The notes under the pieces are model-generated. The model was not told where the DNA came from, searched no databases, and saw only the letters and a program-made list of their open reading frames with translations. From contig QJPP01000836.1 in assembly GCA_003996215.1 (NCBI GenBank), forward strand, positions 248,001 through 312,000: a DNA stretch of 64,000 nucleotides, read 5' to 3'. The DNA comes from Jaltomata sinuosa (taxonomy: Eukaryota > Streptophyta > Magnoliopsida > Solanales > Solanaceae). Both the position numbers and the translations under genes were made by a program. Each line of letters begins with the position of its first letter. Within the stretch, counting starts at the first letter, position 1. Below are positions 22,286 to 34,626 of this stretch, one piece after another.

Positions 22286-22521
22286 AACAAATATATTATT
22301 TAAAAGCTTACACTATTCATATAATTTAACTAGTTATGACGTTTATCGGAAAGTCATAATTTTTTTTATGGCCTAATTATTCAAATACCATTTACGTTGT
22401 TGGTGCATGAATCCACATCAAAGCATATAGTCGCATGGGGTGGAGTTGTTCTTTTCCGAGGAGAGTCAATTGACACCTCTTTATAAAAAAAAATGTATTA
22501 ATAAGTCAATACTTTTTTATG

Positions 22522-22544
22522 TATATATATATATATATATATAT
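22522..22544. repeat. (TA)n microsatellite
   Basis: An alternating TA run in very AT-rich DNA. Confidence 0.9.
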
Positions 22545-22599
22545 TATATGTTAAATTTTTTTGATTTTTTTATATATTTACTTCTTAATTTATATTATA

Positions 22600-24467
22600 A
22601 TTTTCTTAGTAACAATCCTGATTTTACAAAATAATATTGATAAAATACATTTTGCTTGGATCGATCTGATAAAAACTTGGGTAAATATACTCAATATGTA
22701 TAGATTAGGTATAATAGTCGTGTCGATATACGTGTAGATATACATTAATAAGAAAATATTCTTAGACGTTACAACAATTGCAACTGTCATCAAATAGTAC
22801 CTAATTTACTTAAGACGTTGGTACATGAATAAAGCCTGATTTTTATAAAACTATACTTTTATTTTTCCTCTTTTTTGGCATTTTGTTAGGTATTAGAATC
22901 CTATGAAGACGTCATTAGTTTTCTTTTTTTGTTCAAGTTTTGTATAAAAGTAGTAATAATGCAGTTCAAGCCGCCGCCATTTTCCATATTCCTGTGGCTG
23001 TTGGTGACCATTCACGTTCATTACTCTTTCTGGCATGACATTTTCGTTCATTTTTATTTGTTCATTTTAAATTTTATATGCCTTTTAAAAATTATTGATA
23101 TAATTATTTTATCATAATATTTATATTAATTAATATTTAATATTAGATTTTAAAAAATTATTTAAGAAATATGTAATTAATAATAAAAGTAAAATATAAA
23201 AAATTATCTTCTTTTGATATGTCAAAAATGATAAGTAAAATAAATTTATTTTTAAAATAGTGAATAAGTAAAAATAAATCAAAAAAATATTTTATTTTAT
23301 GCTAAAAAAATATTATTTTCTACATACTTCAGAGACGGATATAGAGTATGATTTTCGAGTTCATAAAAATCTACTTTTTGTTTTGTTTATGTTATTCGTC
23401 CAATATCGACTTGAACATCTCTTAATGAATAATAAATATAATGATAATTTTATCATATCACTTTTTAAATATAATAAATTTAATACTTTAAAAAATATAT
23501 TGAGAAATGATTATAGTTAATAATAAGGGTAAGTTAAGAACTAAGTGATAAATTATCTCTTAATTTTTAAACGGAACAAGTAAAAAGGATATTTATTTTT
23601 AATATAATGGACAAATAAAAATAAAAAATGAAATTATTTTTATTCATACCATATATATATATAATAAGAAATCTAATAAATATCTATAATTATTTGATTG
23701 TGAATTCAATTATTATTATATATTAGTTTGAGGTCGCTATAGAAATTCATAAGCTTCAAATTCTAGACTTGTGTCTCTAGTATACCTAACACCTTACATA
23801 ACATATTTAAGACCATAAAATTAAAAGAATATATATCTTAATACATTATATATATCTTTAATTTAAAATCACAAAATTCAAAAATCAAAAGTTTTTTTTA
23901 TTTTTTTTAAATTTTGTGCCAAATCAAATTATGATATATAAATTAAAATGGGGGGAAGTAATTAGTTAAGCCTTTGCACATGCAAATTGATTCTTTTTTT
24001 AATAAACGAAACACGTGAGAATTTATTTTGATAGCGAATAAAAGAGAAGCTTGAATCCAGGGCATGTTGAAAATATAATTAGTTAATTAATTTAGTATTA
24101 TTGGATTACATTTAAGGAAATTTCTTTCAAGAACGTCTTTAGTGTTAGGCTTCGTCAAAGCCTACTTAATTCTGTTAAAAAAATTGTGGGAGATACACGT
24201 GTCATAACCCACTTCCTCTCCAAGAGAAAGATAGATTAATAGAATGTAGCATGGGAAGTTACTTAGATAATACTCTTTCATTCGTAATCAGAAGCTTGAT
24301 TTTGAGCTCTGAGTATAAAATATTTGTTTAATTAAAAATGTTTTACTCCTCAAATTAAGACAGACAATTCAAAGTAAATTTAAATTAATCGGTCTTTAAA
24401 ATATATATCAAACACCAAATGGAAAATCAAAATAACAATAGCATCAACTATCAATAATTTGAACCTT
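22600..24467. other. AT-rich gene-free spacer with MITE-like debris
   Basis: No convincing coding or RNA gene. Short open frames are made of AT-rich sequence without recognisable domains. Two similar stretches, about 23120-23290 and 23420-23640, share AATTAATAATAA ... AAGTAAAATAAATTTATTTT-like text, suggesting a worn repeated element. A third Stowaway-like remnant lies at about 23790-23960. Confidence 0.5.
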
Positions 24468-24472
24468 TTATG

Positions 24473-25464
24473 TGTTATTTTGGTGATAAATAAAATCTGT
24501 ATTTAAAATAAGAAGTAGAAATAAGGAAACAAATTATTTACGAAAAATAGTTGTAGAAAAGAGATGAAGAAGAAATCGAGTCCACTGAATACACAGTGTG
24601 TCCTTAAGGAAATTATTCCCCTCAAGCACCCGAGGTTGATGGAATATATCCTCCCAGGATAGAACGATTAACAACAATAGAATAGCGGTACCTCAAATCC
24701 TATTGCTCAGTGAACCACTCAATGGTAGTAAATCACACTTGAATTTATGAAGAAATGTAGAAGTATACTTAACAATATTGTACTTTAATAGTACTTTTTT
24801 CCGTGCTTCATATCTGAGGAACAATCAGATATTTATAGCCAAAAAGCACTGCTTCAGAAAGGAAGCAAAGGTTCAGAAAAGTTGCATTGTTTCAAATACG
24901 ACGGGACGATGTGTGAAATGCACGTGAGGAAGTGCGTGACGCACGTCCCGTCGGACAAGCGTCCAGTGATGCTGCCAGAACTGGCTGTGATGTGTGATGG
25001 AGGTGCGAAACGCACAAGGCATTGTGCGTTGCATGCCTCATCGCATGTCACAAAACAGTGAGTCAAAAAGGACACGTCCTTTTGACGTGCGATTCATGTG
25101 CGTTTTGCACATGCCGAAGTGCTGTTAGCACATGGAGAAATATTCTGGATTAGAATTTTGGCTTAAACAATTAAGTTCAAATAAATTTTGTCCAAAAAGA
25201 TAATCTCTAGATCGATCTTTGACAAATTCAAATCCAAATCCAAAGTCAAAGTCGAAGTCGAGCCGAGCCGACGATGCGAAGTTTGTCTTCTTCTCAACCT
25301 CTTTAATACCATGAGGAAGTGTTTCTCAATATAAACACTTGAAATTTCTTTTCCACCACCAATGTGGTACAAATGCTCTTTACAAAAGCAAAAGTGAAAT
25401 TTCATTTTCCCTCCATTTCTATTCCCTCCATTTACCATTCACTTTTCATTACTAAACTCCAACA
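24473..25464 (-). repeat. 3' LTR of the copia element (992 bp)
   Basis: Matches 29901-30925 almost throughout, for example GAAGAAGAAATCGAGTCCAC against GAAGAAGAAATGGAGCCCAC. It lacks a ~50-bp stretch (about 30133-30185) that the right LTR carries. Contains GC-rich self-complementary text (AAGTGCGTGACGCACGTCCC near 24930), contrasting with the AT-rich surroundings. Confidence 0.92.
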
Positions 25465-25473
25465 ATCCCCCAC
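25465..25473 (-). other. polypurine tract of the copia element
   Basis: The minus strand reads GTGGGGGAT immediately before the TGTTGGAGTT start of the 3' LTR, where plus-strand DNA synthesis is primed. Confidence 0.75.
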
Positions 25474-25949
25474 ATGAATGGAGAATGGCTATAAGGTGAA
25501 AGAATATACGGACAAGTGTGTGATCTACAAGCAAAGATAAATTGCATCTGGATAAGTAGGTTTCCCTTTGAACTTTCTGTAGTGAACTTATATCGGATGC
25601 ACTCGATCAATCGGTAGTGATATCTTTGAACCGTCGAATTTTGTTGTACACCTAGACAATACAAGTCACACAACTAACCTTTAACCATTTATGTTTCTCA
25701 CGGTTTTGTTCATTTCAGCCATGAACACTGCCTGGTTTCATAAGTGCCTAGAGAATCGACTTTTACTATTATTCTCCTTGAAGCGGCTTACACTTCACAC
25801 TTACATAGGTGGTTTTCTAAATGTTTCATCCTATAGATAAGCTATTTGGTCATACCTGTCAAACTTAGAAACCATTAAAAAGCTTTAAGCCTTAAAAGCT
25901 TTACCCTTATCTCCGAACATTGTCTTCATCACGAGAATGGGTTGGGTTA

Positions 25950-28900
25950 TTTGACAATGTTGAACTGTCAATCATAACTTTGTTTTTCTCCTTGAACATA
26001 ACTCTGGGATCTCCAGTCTACTAGGTAGAGTTACCGCCATGATGACTTGTCCTAGGCCTTATACCCATTCCCCTTGATGATATTTCAACTACCTCTCTAG
26101 TTAGGCCTTTTGTAAGTGGATCCGAGACATTATCTTTTGACCTTACATAGTTAATCGTGATAATTCCACTAGAAAGTAGTTCTCTATGGTGTTATGTCTC
26201 CGTCTAATGTGATGACATTTTCCGTTATACATAGTGCTCCTTTCCCTACCTATTGTCGCTTGGCTATCACAGTGTATGCATACATGTGCCAACGATTTAG
26301 GACAGAACGGATTGTCTTTCAAGAAATTCTGGAGCCACTCAGCTTCTTTTCCGACTTTATCTAAAGCTATAAATTCATATTTCAATGTAGAGCGAGCGAT
26401 ACATGTTTGTTTGGACGACTTCCAAGAAACTGCTCATCCACCAAGAGTAAATACATATCCACTTGTGGATTTAACTTCAGATGATCCAGTGATCCAATTT
26501 GCATCACTATATCTTTCAAGTACTGCAGGATATTTGTTATAATGCAAAGCATAGTTTTGAGTATGTTTAAAATACCCTAAAACTCATTTCATTGCCATAC
26601 AATGAGTTTGATTGGGATTACGTGTGTACCGACTAAGTTTATTAATATCACATGCTATATCTGGTCGCGTACAGTTCATGATATACATCAAATTTCTCAA
26701 TACTCGTACGTATTCCAATTGTGAATCACTTTCACCTTTATTCTTTTGAAGTACAAAACTCACATCCATTGGTATCTTGGAATATTGAAATTCAAATACT
26801 TGAATTTATCAAGTACCTTTTCAATGTAATGAGACTGTGACAAAGCTAGACCTTGAGGAGTTTTATGAATTTTGATACTTAAGATCACGTCAGCAACTCC
26901 TAAGTCTTTCATATCAAATTTGCTAGCAAGCATACGCTTAGTAGCATTTATGTCAGAAATGTCTCTACTGATGATCAACATATCATCAACATACAAACAA
27001 ACAACGATTTTATGATTTGGAGTGTCTTTAATGTAAACACATTATCACACTCATTAATCTTAAATTCATTTGCCAACATTGTTTGGTTAAACTTTGCATA
27101 CCATTGTTTGGGTGCTTGTTTTAGTCCATAAAGTGACTTAACAAGTTTACACACCATTCTTTCTTTACCCGAAATCATAAAACCTTCAGGTTGTTCCATG
27201 TAAATTTCTTCCTCCAACTCTCCATTCAAGAAAGCTGTTTTCACATCTATTTGATGAATTTCAAGACCATATACAACCGCCAATGCAATTAACATCCGAA
27301 TAGATGTTATTCTTGTTATCGGCGAATATGTGTCAAAATAATCAAGACCTTCCTTTTGTCTATAACCTTTGACAACACGTCTTACCTTATATTTGTCAAT
27401 AGTTCCATCAGATTTTATTTTCCTTTCAAAGATCCATTTGCAACCTAAAGATTTATTTCCAGGAAGAAGATCAACCACTTCTCAAGTATGGTTACTTAAG
27501 ATTGATTCAATTTCACTATTGACAGCTTCTTTTCAAAATGATGAGTCTCCGGAAGACATAGCTTCTTTAAACGTTTGAGGCTCATTTTCAAGAAGGAAAG
27601 TCACAAAATCCAGTCCAAAGTAAGTAGATATCTTTTGACGTTTACTACGTCTTGAATTCTCTTCATCAAGAGTATTTTTCTTTGATTTTGTCCTAGATCA
27701 TTTAGATCTTTCTCATGATGACTCACTATTCATTTTATACGGATAAATATTTTCAAAGAATTCAGCATTATCTGATTCTATTATCGTATTATCATGAATA
27801 TCGGGATGATCAGATTTGTGAACCAAAAATCGACATGCTTTGATGTTTGTAGCATATCCAATAAAAATACAATCCACAGTCTTTGATCCTATCTTGACCC
27901 TCTTGGGTTTAGGAACTTGAACTTTGGCTAGGTACTCCCACACTTGGAAATATTTCAAGTTAGGTTTTCTTCCTTTCTATTTCTCATATGGAATAAATTG
28001 CGTTTTGCTTTAGGGTACTCTATTGAGTATTTTATTTGTTGTAAGGATAGCTTCCCCCCACAAGCTTTGTGGTAAACCGAAACTTATCAATAAGGCATTC
28101 ATTATTTTCTTTAGTGTTTGGTTTTTTTCCTTTTCGCAATCTCATTGGATTGAAGTATATAAGGAGCAGTAGTTTGATGGATGATTCTATTTTCCAAACA
28201 TATTGCTTCAAAAGGAGATTCATATTCTCCTCCCCTATCACTCCTTAAAATTTTGATCTTTTTATTCAACTGATTTTCAACTTCAGTTTTGTATTACCTA
28301 AATGCTTCAATTGCTTCATCCTTACTGTTAAGCAAGTAAACATAACAATACCGAGTACAATCGTCAATGAAGATTATGAAATACCTTTTGCCACCGTGAG
28401 ATGGTATTGACTTCATATCACAAATATTTATGTGAATTAAGTCTAAGGGATTGGAATTTCTTTCAACAGACTTATACAAATATTTAACAAATTTTGATTC
28501 AACACAGATTTGACTTTGTGATTTATTGCACTCAAACTTAGGCAATACTTCTAAACTAATCAGTTTTCACAAGGTTTTATAATTAACATGTCCCAAACGA
28601 TCATGCCACAAATCGTTAGACTCAAGCAAGTAAGAAGAAGCCTTAGCTTTATTCATTTCAACAACGATTACATCAAGTTTGAAAAGGTCCTCAGATAGAT
28701 AACCTTTTCCAACGTATATATCGTTCTTACTTATTATAACTTTCTCCGAAACAAACATACACTTAAATCCGTTCTCAAAGAGAAGTGATGTAGAAACTAA
28801 GTTCTTCCTAATAGTAGGAACATGGAGAACATTGTTAAGAGTCAACACCTTGCCGGAAGTCATCTTCAGGAATATCTTCCCACTTCCTTCAATCTTGGTT

Positions 28901-29460
28901 GTTGCAGAATTTACCATAAGGAGCTTTTCTTCGGGTTCAATGGGAGTATAAGTAGCAAAAGCTTCTTTGTCAATGCAAACATATCGACTGACTCCCGAAT
29001 CAAACCACCACTCCTTTGGATTTCCAACTAGATTGCATATAGTGAGCATAACACACATATTTTAAATCTCATCCGTTGCTTGACCCATTCTCTTGTTATT
29101 TGGAGTAACATCCTTAACAAGATTCGCACCCATTATTGCTGATTTTTCATGCAACTTATTGTCCTCTTCCATCTTGAGACGAATCACAAGATCATCCAAA
29201 CTAGATAGTTGGTTTTCAAGTATTCCTTCTTCAGGAACATGAGGATCTTTACTTGTGAGCCTTTGCACTCCAAGTGTGGTCAGCCAAAAAGATATCATTT
29301 GTTTCCAACCTTTCAAGTTCATATCAGAATTTTTTTTCTGATTTCTCTATCGGAGCATTCACAGAACTTGAACGGTTTGATGATGCAATAATAGTTATTG
29401 TTGGGACAACACCATTCACAACCGAATCAATTTGTTGTGCAGTTTCATTCTTCATCTTTC
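25950..29460 (-). pseudogene. copia polyprotein: short gag, protease, integrase, RT, RNase H
   Basis: Minus strand, right to left. Gag: about 29460-29062, with MNLKGWKQMISFWLTTLG running straight into VQRLTSKDPHVPEEG and RLKMEEDNKLHEKSA; the middle of gag is absent. Protease: WWFDSGVSRYVC near 29010. Pre-integrase: LWHDRLGHVNYKTL near 28580. Integrase core: YFIIFIDDCTRYCYVYLLNS near 28350-28400, then QVPKPKRVKIGSKTVDCIFI near 27900. RT: GCKWIFERKIKSDGTIDKYK near 27430, QIDVKTAFLNGELEEEIYME near 27220, catalytic YVDDMLII near 26985. RNase H: VCIHCDSQATIG near 26280, then NVSDPLTKGLTREVVEISSR near 26100. Frameshifts near 28560, 28290, 27700, just before YVDD, and near 26760 and 26580, with in-frame stops. 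RT aspartates and the protease DSG are still present. Confidence 0.93.
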
Positions 29461-29900
29461 TGTCACAATTTGACAAACAATTAGTATTACAAAATACTAA
29501 CAATAAAGACTATCTCTTTATTCACACTGTTTCAAGTTAATGATGAAGTTTTAATATTCTTCGAATCACTTAACTTTCAATTCCGATAAGGTTTTTATAT
29601 TCTTTAAATCAGAATAATCACTCAAACAACGTGTTTAGTATATTGATGAAATTTTTATCTTCTTCGAACCAAACTTTAATCAAACTTATTTCTAGTTAAC
29701 GATGAAGTTTTTATATCTTCGAATTGTTCAACCGAATGAACTCTAAGTTCTGACAAACTTTTATATTCTTCAAATCAGAACAAAGATCCAAACAGAGTAG
29801 AAAATCAAAAGATTTTAATCTCCAGAAATCAAATACAGATTTAATATTTTCCTTAAGATTGTTATCTTAAAGATTTCGATAAACAATAATTTCCTTAAAA

Positions 29901-30925
29901 TTGTTATTTTGTTGATAAATAAAATCTGTATTTAAAATAAGAAGTAGAAACAAGGAAACAAACTATTTACGAAAAATAGTTGTAGAAAAGATATGAAGAA
30001 GAAATGGAGCCCACTGAATACACAGTGTGTCCTTAAGGAAATTATTCCCCTTAAGCACCCGAGGTTGATGGAATATATCCTCCCAGGATAGAACGATTAA
30101 CAACAATAGAATAGCGGTACCTCAAATCCTATTGAGATGGCCCAAAATTCAGCCACATTCTTGGTTGTACAATCCAAATTCTTCTCAGCGAACCATTCAA
30201 CGGTATTAAATCACACTTGAATTTATGAAGAAATGTAGAAGTATACTTAACAATATTGTACTCTAATAGTACTTTTTTTCGTGCTTCATATTTGAGGAAC
30301 AATCAGATATTTATAGCCAAAAAACACTGTTTCAGAAAGGAAGCAAAGGTTCAAAAAAATTGCACTGTTTCAGATACGATGGGACGATGTGCAAAACGCA
30401 CAAGAGGAAGTGCGTGACGCACGTCCCGTCGCACAAGTGTCCAGTGACGCTACCAGAACTGGCCGTGATGTGCGATGGAGGTACAAAACACACAAGGCAT
30501 TGTGTTTGTCGCATGCCTCATCGCATGTCACAAAACAGTGAGTCAAAAAGGACGCGTCCTTTTGACGTGCGATTCATGTGCATTTCACACATATCGAAGT
30601 GCGACTCGCACATGGAGAAATATTATGGGTTAAAATTTTGGCTTAAACAATTAAGTTCAAATAAATTTTGTCCAAAAAGATAATCTCTCAATCGATCTTT
30701 GACAAATCTGAATCCGAAGCCGAAGTTGAAGATGACGCGAGACTTGTCTTCTTCTCAACCCCTTTAATACCATGAGGAAGTGTTTCTCAATATAAACAAT
30801 TGAAAATTTCTTTCCACCACTAATGTGGTACAAATGTTCTTTACAAAAGTAAAAGTCAAATTTCATTTTCGCTCCATTTCTTGTCCCTCCATTTACCATT
30901 CACTTTTCATTACTAAACCCCAACG
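29901..30925 (-). repeat. 5' LTR of the copia element (1025 bp)
   Basis: The promoter-bearing LTR of the minus-strand element. It differs from the left LTR by scattered substitutions and a ~50-bp extra piece including TTCAGCCACATTCTTGGTTG, so the copies have been apart for some time. Confidence 0.92.
30308..30315 (-). promoter_or_regulatory. TATA box of the copia 5' LTR
   Basis: The minus strand reads GGCTATAAATATCTGATTG; the same motif is conserved in the left LTR at 24830-24837. The position inside the LTR fits a U3 promoter; the transcription start was not determined. Confidence 0.6.
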
Positions 30926-31074
30926 TTATGTAAACACATTTCTACGGAGTGTATGTCACAAAAAGAAAAAAAAATTCCACGGAAATGTCTTTTTTGAAAA
31001 ATAAGTATTTTTATTTATTTATTGATATTGATATATAAGTAAACAAAAAGTATTAGTTCAATAACAGTTATATA

Positions 31075-31315
31075 TTTTCTTTATATTAATTTATTTGTCT
31101 TAATTTTTTTAATCAATTTTAAAATGTCTTTTTTTAGCAATTCTTTGAATCAATTTTTCATGTGACATGTCTAAGATAACAAGATTAAAAGACATTTTTA
31201 TATATTATTCATATATTGAATTTAAAACCATAAAAGTTCTAAAGTCTTTTTACTTTTTAAAATTTTGTGTCAAGTCAAAATAAGACAAACAAATTAAAAA
31301 GGAGGCAGTATAATT
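31075..31315. mobile_element. Stowaway-like MITE remnant
   Basis: AATTTATTTGTCTTAATTTT ... TTTTTCATGTGACATGTCTA ... TTTTGTGTCAAGTCAAAATA ... AAATTAAAAAGGAGGCAGTA. The end resembles the inverted CTCCCTCCGTTTC terminus. No coding sequence; ends and duplication not resolved. Confidence 0.5.
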
Positions 31316-31319
31316 TAGA

Positions 31320-31974
31320 CATATGATATGAAATTATTTGATATGAAGTTGAAATTTTATTTGGACATGTAATTTAGACTTTTTAAGTTATATTTTTTTT
31401 TATAAACACGAATATTCAAAAAGTTGTGAAAACTATTAAATTTTTTCCAATTCTTATAAAATGTTATCGAATGAGCAAATCTTAGTTCATAAATAGGATA
31501 TCGTAATTTATATGAGTTATTTTGACTTGACACAAAGTTTAAGAAAGAAAAGAAGTTTTTTAAAATTTATGGTCCAAAATAAGTTATAAATGTTTGTGTG
31601 AGTGTAAAATCATTTCATTAAGGATAAAACAAGCATTTTAAAATTAAATTGTTACTAAATATAAAAATTTGTCATTCTTTTTGGGACTGACTAAAAAGGA
31701 AAGTAAGTCATATAAATTAGTACATAGGGAATAATTAGCTAAAAAAATTAGCGATAAATTAATTAAAAATTATCAATAAATTTCAATGTTTATTGATTAT
31801 CCATTATGTTTTTTTATTTATACTCTTTAAATGTAAATTTTGTTGAAAAAATCAACCTAAAAAGACAATTTTTTAAAAAAACAATTGCAAAACGGACCTC
31901 ATGAAATAGGTTTTACAAAAATAAAAATTGATCTCCGAAGGTCATTTTTTGCAAAATAAAATATTTATTTTTTT
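31320..31974. other. AT-rich gene-free DNA
   Basis: No open frame with recognisable domains. AAATTTTGTGTCAAG-like and GACTTGACACAAAGTTTAAG pieces (near 31525) are further scraps of the MITE family next door, in the opposite orientation. Confidence 0.4.
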
Positions 31975-32300
31975 TAAAAACCCCGACTTCTGGAGGTCGA
32001 TTTTGAATTTTTTATTTTTTTATTTTAAGAAAAATCGACCTCCGGAGGTCGATTTGTATTTTCTCAATTTTTGCGCTAAAATAATTGACCTCCAAAGGTC
32101 GATTTGATTTTTTTTGATTTTTCGCGCTAAAAAAGTTGACCTTTTAAAAATAAATTTTAATTTTTTTTTTTTTTTTTGAAAAAAAGGTCGGTCTTTTCCG
32201 ACCTCGCAGGATCGATTTTTCCCGACCTCTTTTTGAGGTCGGTTTTTCCCGACCTCTTTTTGAGGTCGGTTTTAACTATTTTTTTAGTAGAGGTATTAAT
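31975..32300. mobile_element. CACTA-like terminal region with repeated GAGGTCG arms
   Basis: Alternating TGGAGGTCGATTTT, AATCGACCTCCGGAGGTCGA, ATTGACCTCCAAAGGTCGAT, then GGTCGGTCTTTTCCGACCTC and CCGACCTCTTTTTGAGGTCG (twice). At the right end TATTTTTTTAGTAGAGG resembles the inverted CACTACTAGAAAAA terminus with changes. Solanaceae CACTA elements often carry such subterminal inverted repeats. No opposite terminus found. Confidence 0.5.
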
Positions 32301-32790
32301 TTCTCTTTTCATAAGTAAAGATGTGTAATTAGATAATCACATCAGTTTGAGTGTGAAATTAACTTTTCGAGATAACTTCAAGATTGATGTCTTTCCTCTA
32401 TTTGTAGCATAATTATTGCTGGTAACTATTTTAGACCTAAAAAAATAATTTGTGTTATAATTATAATTAAAATATTATTAAGTATACTCAAATATAATTT
32501 TTTAAAAGATAATTTATTTAAATACTTTACGCGTATCATGCGGGGTATTATACTAGTTAATAATAATGTAATAGTATAAAAGTTTTACACCATTAAGCTA
32601 AACCTACTAACAATGCGTAATTCTTTATAGTAACATTTTGTTTTTATAATATATGGGTAAAAGTTCACCGATAGCAGCAAACCACGTGTACGTACTCCTC
32701 TATGTTTATGCATGTCAAGGAAATAAGTTCTGTTGAGTGAAGTTGCAATTGCTTAACCAAATTGTTCTGCCAGCCTAACTTCAAGTAGGA

Positions 32791-32815
32791 TTGGGTTGGG
32801 TTGGGTTGGGTTGGG
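32791..32815. repeat. (TTGGG)n repeat followed by a G-rich run
   Basis: Five TTGGG units, then AGGGGGTAGGGGGTTT. The G runs could form a G-quadruplex. It is not the plant telomere repeat TTTAGGG. Confidence 0.8.
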
Positions 32816-32895
32816 AGGGGGTAGGGGGTTTAAACCCTCCTTTAATAAGTCTGAGATCGTTTGGTTCATGAGATAAGATAGATATTTTAAAAAAT

Positions 32896-33842
32896 ATAAG
32901 TATTGAAAATATATCTAAACTTGGCGTGGATTATTACTTTAGTCTCCGAACTATTAAAAACCTTAAAAACACTTCTCTACTTGATTAAGTGAATTTAAAA
33001 ACACCCTCGTATGCCACACATGTGTATATGTGAAATTTTATGTTGATGTGGCATACACATAGATATATATATATAGTTAAAAAAAATATTTAAAAAATTA
33101 AATGCTAAGAACTTAGCAATTAAAGAAGAGAAAAATATTTTTTTCTTTTAAAATAAATTAATTTTTTTCTTACTCCATCTCATCCCCTACCTAGTACCCC
33201 AACCCCCTCACCCCCCTAAACGATTTTAAAAAAAAATTATTTTTAAAATAAAATAAATATTTTTTCTTACCCCCTTCCCCTCCCCCCTATTTTTTAAAAA
33301 AATTTTTGTGTTAGATATATATATATGAACACTTTTAGGAAAATCTTTTCTACTTGCATATCGAATATAAGAAAATAAGATTTTCTTACGAGCAGAAAAA
33401 AATTTCCTAGAAGCATTTATATATATCTAACACAAAATTTTAAAAAAAATTGGGAGAGGGGGAAGGGGGTAAGAAATTTTTTTTAATTTTATTTTAAAAA
33501 TAATATTTTTTTTAAAAAAGTTTAGGGGGGAGGGGGGTTGGGGTATTATGTAGGGGATGGAATGGGGTAAAAACAAAGTTAATTTTTTTTAAAAGAAAAA
33601 AAATCTTTTTCTCTTCTTTAATTGCTAAATTCTTAGCATTTAATTTTTAAAACTCTTTTTTTTACTATATATATCTATGTGTATGTCATATGAGCAGAAA
33701 ATTTCACATGTACACATATGTGGCATACGAGGGGTGTTTTTAAATTCACTTAATCAAGTAGAGAAGTGTTTTTAAGGCTGTCAATAGTTCGGGGATTAAA
33801 GTAATAATTCGTGCCAAGTTTAGGAGTGTTTTCAATACTTAT
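32896..33842. mobile_element. 947-bp foldback/MULE-like element, almost one long inverted repeat
   Basis: Each arm is about 470 bp and meets its reverse complement near 33370. Left arm: ATAAGTATTGAAAA, ACTTTAGTCTCCGAACTATT, ATTTAAAAACACCCTCGTAT, ATGCTAAGAACTTAGCAATT, CTACCTAGTACCCCAACCCC. The matching complements occur in reverse order: GGTTGGGGTATTATGTAGGG, AATTGCTAAATTCTTAGCAT, ATACGAGGGGTGTTTTTAAA, TTCGGGGATTAAAGT, TTTTCAATACTTAT. No transposase frame. The outer sequence resembles non-autonomous Mutator-like ends, but I could not find a 9-bp duplication. Confidence 0.8.
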
Positions 33843-33849
33843 CTCTATT

Positions 33850-34618
33850 GTAAAATTAAGTTAGAGACTAAGCGGCATTTAGTCATGAAAATCAAATATT
33901 ATTTATTTATTTTGAAAATTTTAAAGTTAAAGTTGGAGTTGTGTTTGGTCATACTTTTTGTAAAGAATATTTACTTTTTAGAATTTGAATGTTATTTTTT
34001 CTAAATATGGTTTGTAATCTTCAATTTCAAGAAATTAATAAAATCATCCAACTTGACTAATTTATCTGAAACATATAATTAAATTTGCTTTAATATGTCA
34101 AAATAAATAGTCACATAACTTCATATATTAGATCTCATAAATGTGTTACTACATAACTGTTAATAATATTTATTCACTTTATTTGAAATTTTTGAAATTA
34201 AAGTTGTCTTTGATTATAATTTTTGCAAATAATATTTATTTGTTTGAATGTACTTTTCCTAAAGAAACATGAAATATGATTTTAAAATGATATATAATTT
34301 AGATGGTGTCATTTTTATATAAAATAAATAATGAAAGTGAAAAAGGTGAAAACACAATTTTGTGTGTTTTCCAAATACAATTTCAAGTTTTATTTGAAAT
34401 TTTCGTGAAGTAAAAAAAATTGTGAAAAAAGTAAGTAATTTGCATTGCCAAATGGGCCTTATTTGTATTTTAACTAGTTAAAGATATAACTAATCCCAAA
34501 ATAAATTTATCCCTCAAATTTGATATTAATCTCAAAAAATTATAATTTTGGGATAATTTTATTTACGGACCAAACAACCCCTAACATTATACTTTACAAC
34601 TCAACTCCAGCTATATAT
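33850..34618. other. AT-rich gene-free DNA
   Basis: No coding or RNA gene seen. A phrase with TTTTGCAAATAATATTTATT (near 34220) is approximately repeated near 33960 (TTTTTGTAAAGAATATTTAC), suggesting an old local duplication or element. Confidence 0.4.
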
Positions 34619-34626
34619 GTTATATT

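Larger units (their letters stand above)
24473..30925 (-). mobile_element. complete Ty1/copia retrotransposon, both LTRs, perfect TSD
   Basis: A 6453-bp element in minus orientation: LTRs at 24473-25464 and 29901-30925, polyprotein relic between. The 5-bp duplication TTATG flanks it exactly (24468-24472 and 30926-30930). The minus-strand 5' LTR end should read TGTTGG; the right copy reads CGTTGG (one change). A purine tract lies beside the left (3') LTR. I could not find the initiator-Met PBS next to the right LTR. It cannot move by itself because of the broken pol and a shortened gag. Confidence 0.93.

Noticed and set aside
22440..23520. Several 60-70 residue frames
   Set aside because: AT-rich, Phe/Ile/Tyr-rich chance translations without domains or start context.
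29840..29900. Initiator-Met PBS next to the copia 5' LTR
   Set aside because: No TGGTATCAGAGC-like text; the sequence there is ATTTTAAGGAAATTATTG on the minus strand.
32791..32836. Interstitial telomere repeat
   Set aside because: The unit is TTGGG, not TTTAGGG, with only five copies.
32880..33860. 9-bp target duplication for the foldback element
   Set aside because: The immediate flanks TTAAAAAAT and CTCTATTGT do not match, so the class stays open.
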